This document shows, piece by piece, positions 1 to 7,329 of a stretch of 64,000 nt of DNA; within the stretch, counting starts at the first letter, position 1; every line of letters starts with the position of its first letter. The stretch lies in the NCBI RefSeq assembly GCF_035222485.1, contig NC_085920.1, positions 1,302,001 to 1,366,000 of the forward strand, written 5' to 3'. Made by a program: the position numbers and the translations under genes. The DNA is from Podospora pseudoanserina (lineage: Eukaryota; Ascomycota; Sordariomycetes; Sordariales; Podosporaceae). The notes under the pieces are model-generated. The model was not told where the DNA came from. It did no database searches and saw only the letters and a list, made by a program, of their open reading frames with translations.

Positions 1-1
1 G

Positions 2-420
2 TCTGTAATTCTTGGATTCATTCAGAGATTGCTCGAGAGAACGGTGGTCCACGACATCCAGCATGATACTGCCCTTCGACTGTACCAAAAGTTGGAAACC
101 TCGAGTCTCTCGAAGCTTCATTTCGAGAATCTCACTCGTGAGACACAACAGTCTTCAAAGTACTGGTAGGATTGCCATCCTCTCAATTTTTTCAGGCAAC
201 AATATGGACTCAATATAACTATACCAGTTGCCCTGGGATCTTAATCCCCATTGATATGGTACCCGCCATATTTCGAGATCTAGAGCGACTTGGCTGGGTT
301 AAACAAGCGTCAGATCTTGCAAATGCCGTGGCCAAGAAGGCTCCTTTCTTTCGCAGCCTGGAACTGGATCACCTTTGGGTTGCTGCAAAGAAAGTAGGTG
401 AGCAAAAGCTTCATCGATAG
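2..420 (+). CDS. Possible 3' end of an upstream gene (partial)
   Basis: The window opens inside an open frame (positions 2-169) that reads like a protein end rich in Leu, Glu and Gln. A second open stretch (196-420, ending KKVGEQKLHR) also has protein-like composition. A T-rich run ending in CAG at 193-195 looks like a splice acceptor, but I found no donor that joins the two frames cleanly, so the exon structure is not solved. The start lies outside the window. No domain was recognised. The end overlaps the convergent gene at 411-1124 by ten bases. It may be two exons of one gene or chance frames. Confidence 0.25.
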
Positions 421-1124
421 TAGCAGCGACGATAATCTGCCCTGGGCAGTACGAACCTGTCATCGAATCCTTTATTCAATACCAACATCTTTGCCCCTTC
501 AACCTCCCAATCAATCCAAAGTGCTCCATCCTCGCTTAGACGAAATACTGGCCAAGTGGCGGGAGCGAGCGTTGCCCGAGGAACTGAGCTGTGATCAATA
601 CATTGCCGCTTCTTTGGATTTTGGAGCTCGTCCTCGTCGCTGTTGTTCGAATCTCCTTGTCCCCTTACCAGAATTGGTGCCGTGGAGTCTATAACTGGAT
701 CATGGCGCGGGAGCGGTATCACCTCGCGTCCTCGTTTTCTTTTCTCGCCTGAGTTCATCGCTGGGCAGAACGAAACGAATTTCTGTTGATGGTTTTTTCT
801 GTCGTGACGTAGACCATCCTCCAATCCAAGAGGAGAGAGAAAAGCGTGCCGTCCATGGGTAGGTATCTGATAAAGTTTGTTAGTCATGGGTTGAACCGTG
901 AGGCTTCTCGAACCTAACGTATCGGCGGGAAGGGGGCGTGGCGCTAGGTCCAGAGATCTCATCGAACCAAATTGGTAACATGGGCACGTCGAGATTAAGG
1001 ACGACAACCGTTGTGGCGCTTGCTCACCATGCATATACCTATCGTTTGAGCTCGTGTACTCGGGGTGTGAGATAGCAGGAGAGGATCCATTTGAGTGACT
1101 GACATCACCGGAAGAATCTGCCAT
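411..1124 (-). CDS. Hypothetical protein, 237 aa, possibly nuclear
   Basis: An uninterrupted frame runs from an ATG at 1124 to a stop at 411. The N-terminal third is rich in Ser, Pro and His. The middle carries basic stretches (EKRKRGRE and NPKKRQC) that could act as nuclear localisation signals. The C-terminal part (PVFRLSEDGALWIDWEVEG) looks folded. I recognise no family. It sits between a possible gene end and a tRNA gene and converges on the former. Coding status rests on length and composition only, so it may be an orphan gene or an annotation artefact. Confidence 0.4.
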   Translation of the reverse strand: MADSSGDVSHSNGSSPAISHPEYTSSNDRYMHGEQAPQRLSSLISTCPCYQFGSMRSLDLAPRPLPADTLGSRSLTVQPMTNKLYQIPTHGRHAFLSPLGLEDGLRHDRKNHQQKFVSFCPAMNSGEKRKRGREVIPLPRHDPVIDSTAPILVRGQGDSNNSDEDELQNPKKRQCIDHSSVPRATLAPATWPVFRLSEDGALWIDWEVEGAKMLVLNKGFDDRFVLPRADYRRCYYR

Positions 1125-1309
1125 GTAGATGGTAGCTTAAGCTCGTACGCCATCGTTTGGCCTGCGAGCTACCTACCAACCATCCCAAGGAAGCTCAACA
1201 GTGAATTCCACTCCAACATGGCCCATTTCACCAATATAACAGCTTATGCGATGCATATTAGGGATAATAATCCAGACACCACTTCCAACAGCCATACAAA
1301 GGAAAAAAG

Positions 1310-1395
1310 GCGCGGTTAGTTTAGTGGTTAGAATCCTCGCTTCCCATCACCTCTTGGTCTAGCGAGGGACCCGGGTTCGAATCCCGGATCGCGCA
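1310..1395 (+). tRNA. tRNA-Gly(CCC) with a 14-nt intron
   Basis: The acceptor stem GCGCGGT (1310-1316) pairs with ATCGCGC (1388-1394) with one G-T pair, followed by discriminator A at 1395. The anticodon stem CTCGC pairs with GCGAG, the loop reads TTCCCA, and the anticodon CCC lies at 1343-1345. A 14-nt intron (1347-1360) sits right after the base 3' of the anticodon, the canonical position. Its TGG can pair with CCA of the anticodon loop, as in a bulge-helix-bulge substrate. The T arm is CCGGG-TTCGAAT-CCCGG. Mature length is 72 nt before CCA addition. Internal promoters: A box at 1317-1327, B box GGTTCGAATCC at 1374-1384. Confidence 0.93.
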
Positions 1396-1414
1396 ATTGC
1401 GCCTGTTCCTTCTC

Positions 1415-1425
1415 TTTTGCTTTTT
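1415..1425 (+). terminator. RNA polymerase III terminator of the tRNA gene
   Basis: Two T runs (TTTT at 1415-1418 and TTTTT at 1421-1425) lie 20 nt past the tRNA end, as expected for Pol III termination. Confidence 0.7.
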
Positions 1426-2222
1426 CTGCTTGTGGCTTTGATTGATATCTTGTGTGAGCATTCTCTGCTGCTTTTTAGCTAATTGTAAATGGATTGGTGT
1501 AGGGGTAATCATCCCAGTTGTCGGGGGAGTTTCCCATGGTCCAATGATTTTATTCCAAGCGTAGGCTTCCATGCAACACCAACCGACTGTGACAGGCACC
1601 GCCGTGAGGCTACATTCGACTCAAGGTCAAGAGCAATGAATGTTTAGAGGAAAGCCCCAGAAATTGCAGTCATCTGATTCTCAGGGACCATGGAGAGACA
1701 AGTTTCGACCTGGAACAGACTACCAACTAAGCCCTTGGCCTTGACGAAGCCAGATCCAGATGCAGCAGTGGCTTCTGAGGCTAGATGTCAAAAGTTCCAC
1801 GAATAGCAGAAACACCACTTGCTCTGTTCCATGCTGTCGAGCAAAGAGCACCTCGTTCCAGGACGAGGAGATACGGAAGAGAAGGGGGCTTGGCAGTGTG
1901 TTAGAAGCTATATAAAGTGATTTGCATCACCTCTGTTGGTGGACACTCGTTTGTGGCGATGTATTATCAGACAAGGGGGAAGCAATGACAGCTTTGACTG
2001 GCGTCAAGCATTCTTTGCGGGAGATATGGTGTATATAGATCTGATTTCGACAATCTGACATTCCTATCTCCAGGGCCTGATTGTACCCCGTTCCGTAACG
2101 CAAAAAAAAACAAAACAGCTTAACAAATGAGAAAGGAGATGTTCATAACCTGCTGTGATATCATTCCACCCCAATGGCCTCTCAAACGCCCATCTTGCAC
2201 CGCATCATTTGAGCGGGAAGGA
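1426..2222. other. Intergenic, no gene seen
   Basis: About 0.8 kb between the tRNA and the 3' end of the next minus-strand gene. I see only short frames in several phases, none protein-like, and no RNA motif I can support. Confidence 0.5.
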
Positions 2223-3548
2223 TCAGAGTAACCCCTTTGCTCGATCGCACTCTTCAATGAAGCGGTATATGCCTTCGAGTCCTTCATAATCCCCTGAGTT
2301 GCTCGAACCAAGATCAAGTGGCGTGGCACTCTCATAGCCTTCTTCATAATCTTCCAGCGAGGACAAGTGCCAAGGGTTCTCTTCGATCTCCTTCACAAAG
2401 AACGCCTCTTCGATATCTGAAGACTCGGAATCGTGTGACCGAAGCGATCCCCCAGGGGAAGTTATTGTATTAGCACAGCTTCCACCTGGTGCAAAAGGGA
2501 ACCGAAGCGCGACTGGCACCCCGGCACTGGCATCAAAGTCTGGGTCCTGCCCAATAACGCCCCGTTGGACACCGATGTCATCACACAAGCGTTCAACCGT
2601 TTGCGCGTCGACACCTGGGAATCGTATCCTCAGAACGTTGCCCTTTTCCAATGCGATTGGTAGGTCCCCCAGGTCAGCCACTTTCTTCAGATCAGTCATG
2701 ACGGCGGCGAGATCCTTGAGGACACGCGCGAAATCAACGGACAGAACGTCTAGAAAGCCTTCCTTATTGAGGGTGGTAGCGCCCTTGGCGGCAGCAGCTC
2801 CGAGGGGAAGAGCAGCACCGAGAGGGCTGAGAGCGGTGATCGTGGGACCAACCTGGAAGTCGATGAATGATCCAGGGGCATTTCGAGGGGTGTAACCCAT
2901 GCGAGCACGCGCTGCCTCCTGAGTAGCACCTACAGCTCGGTACCTCTTCTCGCCGTTGGGTCCAAGACCGTCGTATCTTGCCCGCTGACCAGAAAGCCAG
3001 AAAGCCCTCATGGCTTGGCTCACATTCTGAACCACCTGAGCCGGAGCCGCGGGAGTATGGCTGAAGAATCGCGCTCCCCCAGTTCGTCCACAACCAGGCA
3101 TCGCATATCCTCCAGCTGTTCTTGGAAGAGCACCACCGGTGAGATTGGGGCGAAGAGTGGATGCGAATGGTGCCCGAGAGGTGAGCTGGGATACAGCTCG
3201 GGAAGTGTTGGAGATGGGAAGCTTGGAACGATCAAAGCGGAAGCCACCGGCATTCGATTGACCGGCATTGCCGGTGCTGAGGTAACGACGAACGGCAGCG
3301 TTGAAGTTGGCAGTAGAATACCACTTTGATCCTCCGGCGCGCTTTTGCTGACGCAGAAAGGCTGCAGGGTGAATAGGCTGGCGCGCGTTGCTTCGAATGG
3401 CGATGGGTTGAAGTTCGGCAACAGTGGCTCGGGTGGCGGCGAGCTTGGAGCGGACGAGCTTGGCCACCATTTTGGAGGTGCTTGCGAGATTCTTGCGAAG
3501 TGCTCGCAGTGCGGCCGTAGCCAGCACGCCTCCGGCGGACGGAGACAT
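2223..3548 (-). CDS. Conserved fungal protein, probably mitochondrial, 441 aa
   Basis: A single exon from an ATG at 3548. The first 45 residues (MSPSAGGVLATAALRALRKN onward) are rich in Arg, Lys, Ala and Ser with no acidic residues, which fits a mitochondrial presequence. Residues 60-250 hold short conserved-looking motifs (ARFFSHTPAAPAQVVQNVSQ, MRAFWLSGQRARYDG). The C-terminal 80 residues are acidic. Orthologues in Sordariomycetes carry the label casein kinase II beta 2 subunit, as far as I recall, but the two CxxC zinc-finger pairs that define CK2 beta are absent, so that name is doubtful. No function can be given from sequence. It is divergent from the snoRNA host gene and may share a promoter region with it. 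Confidence 0.8.
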   Translation of the reverse strand: MSPSAGGVLATAALRALRKNLASTSKMVAKLVRSKLAATRATVAELQPIAIRSNARQPIHPAAFLRQQKRAGGSKWYSTANFNAAVRRYLSTGNAGQSNAGGFRFDRSKLPISNTSRAVSQLTSRAPFASTLRPNLTGGALPRTAGGYAMPGCGRTGGARFFSHTPAAPAQVVQNVSQAMRAFWLSGQRARYDGLGPNGEKRYRAVGATQEAARARMGYTPRNAPGSFIDFQVGPTITALSPLGAALPLGAAAAKGATTLNKEGFLDVLSVDFARVLKDLAAVMTDLKKVADLGDLPIALEKGNVLRIRFPGVDAQTVERLCDDIGVQRGVIGQDPDFDASAGVPVALRFPFAPGGSCANTITSPGGSLRSHDSESSDIEEAFFVKEIEENPWHLSSLEDYEEGYESATPLDLGSSNSGDYEGLEGIYRFIEECDRAKGLL

Positions 3549-3959
3549 GGTGGCTTGAAACAGTCGCTGAAGCTTCAGTGCCTGTTCGAGCAGAGAGGCC
3601 TCGTGGATGATGAGGAAGCAAGAGGATGTTCAGAGGAGAGGCGGGTGCACCGCCTTACATACGTAGATCAGTTATCGATAAGCGTTCGCCACGGCAGATG
3701 TGCCTTGCCAAGAATGATGGCAACTGGGGTCAGGTGGAGCGCCAAGGTTCGTTGCTAGCGAATGGATCTGCAACTCCCGGGGAATGCACTTAACGAGAGC
3801 GTCTTCCGGACTATGCATCTATCGCGTTGTACCGGATTATTTATGGGTCACCAGCTGAAGCGGCCGTTCCCTTATCTTATCGAGCCCCCACCGATTGGTT
3901 TTTTAATAGCTCCAAAATTTTCCCCAAGCTCGCAACGCTTCCCTTTCTCCCACAACACC
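3549..3959. promoter_or_regulatory. Shared upstream region of two divergent genes
   Basis: About 0.4 kb separates the start codon of the minus-strand 441-aa gene from the likely start of the plus-strand snoRNA host transcript. It ends in a pyrimidine-rich stretch (TTCCCTTTCTCCCACAACACC) typical of fungal transcription starts. No specific binding site is claimed. Confidence 0.35.
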
Positions 3960-4056
3960 ACGCAGAGGAAAGCGCGCAGGTCACATTTCCTCGGCTTCGA
4001 CCTCCATTTGGCAAGGTAAGCTCATCTTCTCATCAATTCCTTCTGCACCAGAGACC

Positions 4057-4133
4057 GCTCCTATGATGATATCACAAATCATTGAACAATCCAACTCCGA
4101 CCACGCCGTGGGGATAACCTTTCGACTGAGAGC
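4057..4133 (+). ncRNA. Box C/D snoRNA, guide to the 25S A-loop
   Basis: Lies in intron 4016-4197. Box C ATGATGA is at 4063-4069 and box D CTGA at 4126-4129. A terminal stem GCTC (4057-4060)/GAGC (4130-4133) flanks them. The stretch TGAACAATCCAAC (4083-4095) is complementary to the 25S A-loop segment GTTGGATTGTTCA, followed by a D'-like CCGA (4097-4100). The fifth-base rule places methylation on the second G of GUUGG, which I count as G2917 in yeast 25S numbering. I could not assign a target to the stretch before box D. Boxes and complementarity are visible. The site is inferred. Confidence 0.8.
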
Positions 4134-4298
4134 ACACGAATCGCAACAACTTGTCTGGAGCGGGTGTTTTTCGCGACAGGTGCTAACGTCCTTCCAGTGT
4201 CGAATGAGATTCAATTGCCGACCAATTCAACTTGAATCATCCCTCACCAACAACTTGGTCTCAAAAGGTTCGTCGACTTTTCCTTTCTTTCACCCTCC

Positions 4299-4396
4299 TG
4301 CCTTGGTGATGATAGAAAACCAATAGGAATTCCTCATTCTTAATAAACCATGTGGAATCACCGTTATATAAGTTTCAGCCTTGTCTGACTCTGGCA
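4299..4396 (+). ncRNA. Box C/D snoRNA, snR41-like (18S guide)
   Basis: Lies in intron 4268-4459. Box C GTGATGA is at 4306-4312, box D CTGA at 4385-4388, and a short stem TGCC/GGCA brackets them. Directly before box D, TAAGTTTCAGCCTTG (4369-4383) is complementary over 15 nt to the highly conserved 18S segment CAAGGCUGAAACUUA. The fifth base upstream of box D is C4380, wait-free by the rule that pairs it with the first G of AAGGC when one unpaired base precedes the box; this matches the site known in yeast as Gm1126, guided by snR41. The D' guide expected for a second 18S site is not clear. The family assignment is by target only. Confidence 0.83.
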
Positions 4397-4459
4397 CCAC
4401 TTCTCGATTGTCTACTGCCTCTTGTTTCATCGCAGCGATGCTAACGTTCAATCGTGCAG

Positions 4460-4697
4460 GTATGCTCAAGCCCATTCTCTCTCCACATCCCAAGACACCA
4501 TGACGAAAATTTGAACGAACGGGCGGACATAAACGAAGCCTCTCTGGCTCTCTTCATCAAAAGCGGGACTGTACATCCTGTGAGGGGGGTTGGAGAGAAA
4601 TTCTTGTTGAGAACTCGTCACCTGATTGTGCCGTTGTCTTTTCGCTTGACAAACGCTTGCCAGGACATGAGCCGTTGACTAACATTGCCGTGTTCAG
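4460..4697 (+). other. Intron-like segment of the host gene without a resolved snoRNA
   Basis: This segment starts with GTATGC directly after the CAG at 4457-4459 and ends with CTAAC (4679-4683) and CAG at 4695-4697. A weak box C (ATGACGA, 4500-4506) and a CTGA (4622-4625) are present, but I found no rRNA complement. An H/ACA snoRNA is possible, but its boxes are too short to call by eye. Alternatively 4460-4579 is an exon and the intron starts at GTGAGG (4580). Confidence 0.4.
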
Positions 4698-4741
4698 GTA
4701 ATTCATTCTCCCTCTTCTTCTTGGCTGGCAACACTATCAAT

Positions 4742-4819
4742 ATGATGATGCGATATTCACACTGTTTGATCCGCCTTCGGGTTGGAAATGAACATATAAA
4801 CAAAATCTGATTTAATGAG
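4742..4819 (+). ncRNA. Box C/D snoRNA, snR51-like (25S guide, possible 18S guide)
   Basis: Lies in intron segment 4698-4872. Box C ATGATGA is at 4742-4748 and a CTGA at 4807-4810. TATTCACACTG (4754-4764) is complementary to the 25S segment CAGUGUGAAUA and is followed by a D'-like TTGA (4766-4769). The fifth-base rule gives the U of CAGU, which I count as U2729 in yeast, the snR51 target. snR51 also guides 18S A100, and CTGATTTAATGAG (4807-4819) is complementary to 18S CTCATTAAATCAG around that base. It overlaps the CTGA instead of preceding a clear box D. So the family looks firm but the 3' half is not resolved. Confidence 0.78.
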
Positions 4820-5047
4820 GTATGTTGGACCCTGACTCCTTGCCAGAGAGGTCATTCACTAACATGATACAGCCTGAGACTTGATAACGAAACAACGACT
4901 TCGTTTACTGGACCAAGTTTTGGAATCCATGCTGACCAACTTTGGTGGTCAGGTAATATCGTAGCGTCACGAGCTCTCACCTTGACTGCAAAGATGTAAG
5001 CATCTTCTCTCGCTCTCCCCTTCACTGCTTTCTTCCCTGCCTTGCGG

Positions 5048-5119
5048 ATGATACCCTTTCCTACCTGCATTTGACTCTGAGTTCATTCTGATGAGACAAT
5101 TTTCACCTTGGAGAACTGA
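5048..5119 (+). ncRNA. Box C/D snoRNA candidate, U24-like (25S guide)
   Basis: Lies in the intron ending at 5183. CACCTTGGAGA (5104-5114) is complementary to 25S UCUCCAAGGUG and stands one base before box D CTGA (5116-5119). The fifth-base rule gives UCU-Cm-CAAGG, the site served by U24 in yeast and animals. A C' box CTGATGA (5088-5094) and a D' CTGA (5077-5080) are well spaced. The 5' box C would be ATGATAC at 5048-5054, a poor match. Another reading takes 5088-5094 as box C and CTGA at 5169-5172 as box D. The guide is clear, the ends are not. Confidence 0.6.
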
Positions 5120-5782
5120 TGAGGTTCTTCATGTGCTTTCATGACACCATTCCTTTTGCTGGACTGTGCTGACTGTCCTCTAGTGTTGTTAGTCTTTTGG
5201 TCGGATGAGGTTCGGGCTGGTGTAGATATATCATGGTGGCTTTTGCTGCTATCAATACAATGACTTTGTCACAACTTTCTGTTCTCATGCTTCTGTCCGT
5301 GTGTTTTGTGATGTTGCCCATGTCTTGCAAGAGCTGTCTTGATCTTTGGGACGGTGGCTCTGCATGACGGGTCTGTTGTCTGTTTTGACGGTAGTAGGCC
5401 CAAGACGTGTTGCTGTTCCACGCAATAGCTGTATGTATCTTACACCACACCGTGTTGAACCTGGAAGCTTTGCATCGGTCCTGCCATGATCAACTTGAGA
5501 TCAAGATGAACAGCACCACACATTGTCATGTTGGGTCCCAATGGTAAACTACTCTATTGTCAATTTGTCTTGCTGATCAACAGCTGTCCCGCCGCCATAT
5601 TTAGGATTAAAGGTTCTTGTCCTGTTCAGAATTTTACTCTGTAATAGTGTCCTCCTCCTCCTCCCCCAAGGAAAGAAGTCCGGTTGTTGCCATCATTTAA
5701 TACCCAACCCCCCCAACTCTTGGTAATACTTCCTGCACTCCTCACATCTCATCTCTTCAGCCATGAGCAACAACTGAGCCCT

Positions 5783-7329
5783 CTAGATCTTCAGCTGCAA
5801 CCTGGCATTCCACCCGACAATACACCTCACCAAATCCCAATCACCCCCATGCCCAACCCAATCCGTCACCACCACCCCAGTCGCCGCATCACCCACCACC
5901 TTATCCCCAAACCCCCCCTCCCTTCTACAGCATGGTTCCGACAAAGATACTCAACCATCCTCGGATTGACCTTTCCCGCAATACGATCCGGCCAAAGACT
6001 CGAGTTGAAAAAGCTCGACGCCGACAAAAAGTTGATATAAAGCGGCATCTCCTCCCTCTGTGCCCTCAACTCCTCCACCCCACACGGCAACTTCAAGCAC
6101 ATCCTCGCCGACCTCTCCAGCTCCCGACAAGCATAGTCAATCTTACTCTCAATCTGCTCCACCCTCCCAACCTCATAAAAATCCTGTATCCTGATCCTCC
6201 CCGAACCGCAAACCCCATCCGCCACATTATCCGGCCATACTGACCCATCAATCCCCCCCTCCTCCTCCCCCAGCCCCTCACAACAAAACCTCCTGATTAG
6301 CACCACCTTCCCCCTCACCTCCCCCAGACTGGGTATCCTCCCCTTCGTATACCACCTATCACTCCCCAGATACCACTTTCTCAAAATCTTCCCAAACAAC
6401 TGATCACCCCCCCTCCCCGTCCCCTCCCTTTTCAGTGACATGATCACCGTCTCCGTCGGCCTCTCCTCTAGGAAACAATAAACCTCCTCCAGCAACCCAC
6501 TCAAATACCTCGCCCCGCTCAGCGCAACAGGAAAAGCAGCATGCACCAACGCCAGCTCCGGCCTCTCGGGCTGGTCGACATCCAAATTAGGGCAGTTGAC
6601 CCTCACGTCCAAAAACCTAACCCCATTGTCCAGCTGCTCCGTCACGGTCACCGCCTGGCATCGCACGCTAGGCAAGGCCACATGACATGTAGCACTGTTG
6701 TGCGTGCCGGGTATGCTCAGCGAACTGAGCGGTATCTCATCCGGCAGTTTTGACATCCAGCTCGCAAGCTGCGCAGAGGAAAACAGGGCGAGGTAAGGCA
6801 CATGAGGGAGGTAAATCGCGGTAATCTCCTTGGCCGTGGCATTGTTCTCACCGATAAAAACCAGCTCGATAGATTTTTCGGATAAGCCCGGTATTTCGCA
6901 GGTGTATCTGTTGGATGGGCAGGTTGTTTCTGAAAAGGTGAGACGGAGTTGCTCCCCTTGGTGGTGGCAGTCTCCTGACGGGGGGAAGACGGTCGTTGGG
7001 GATTCCGTAAAGGGCGCCAAAGGGACGGAGAGGGCCTGGCTGGCGGTTACGAGCCGGGGTTTTGGGTCGTGGTGGAAGGGGTTGTTGCATCCGGAGTTGT
7101 TGTTGGAAGAGGCGGGGGAGGAACGGCCTCCCCGGCCGGCGATCATGCGGGTGATGTTATTCAGCCCGAGGTTGCTCTCCTGAGGGAGGATGATGAAGGC
7201 GAGTGGTGGCTCGAGGCGCTCGACGAGCGTGAGCTCCAGGGGTGTGATGGTGAGGTTGCGGATGGTGATTGTTTCGGGGGGCATGGCAACTACCTGGCAG
7301 CGCCGGGGACGGGAGGTGTTTGAGCCCAT
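5783..7329 (-). CDS. PI-PLC-like phosphodiesterase with an apparent frameshift
   Basis: Starts at an ATG at 7329. The catalytic X-domain motif IPGTHNSAT holds the first active-site His (residue 210), FLDVRV follows, and the second His is in LVHAAF (residue 263). Proteins of this family cleave, or bind, phosphatidylinositol headgroups. Residues 20-190 form an N-terminal extension with a beta-rich look, as in other fungal members. The frame turns into a non-family tail and stops at 5866, but another frame continues with the expected family end (VVVTDWVGHGGDWDLVRCIV) and stops at 5783. The switch falls in a run of seven G (complement of 5912-5918), so one base is missing there, either a sequence error or a real mutation. 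No signal peptide is evident. About 515 aa if continuous. Confidence 0.8.

Larger units (their letters stand above)
3960..5640 (+). ncRNA. Multi-intron snoRNA host gene (non-coding)
   Basis: A chain of fungal splice signals with no conserved reading frame. Donor GTAAGC at 4016 pairs with branch CTAAC 4183 and acceptor at 4197. Donor GTTCGT at 4268 pairs with CTAAC 4441 and acceptor at 4459. Further acceptors with CTAAC lie at 4697 and 4872. Donor GTAATA at 4953 (or GTAAGC at 4995) leads to acceptor TAG at 5183. Exons appear to be up to about 4015, 4198-4267, 4873-4952 and from 5184 on. A further candidate intron spans 5431-5583. Box C/D snoRNAs lie in the introns (listed separately). Filamentous fungi are known to place snoRNA clusters in introns of non-coding hosts. 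The host RNA itself is probably waste after splicing. Transcript ends are guesses. Confidence 0.75.

Noticed and set aside
3762-4326. Short plus-strand frames as protein genes in the snoRNA host region
   Set aside because: They run through splice sites and snoRNA boxes and have no protein-like motifs.
5431-5583. A fifth snoRNA in a possible last intron of the host gene
   Set aside because: Donor and acceptor exist and an ATGATCA/CTGA pair is present, but no rRNA match was found.
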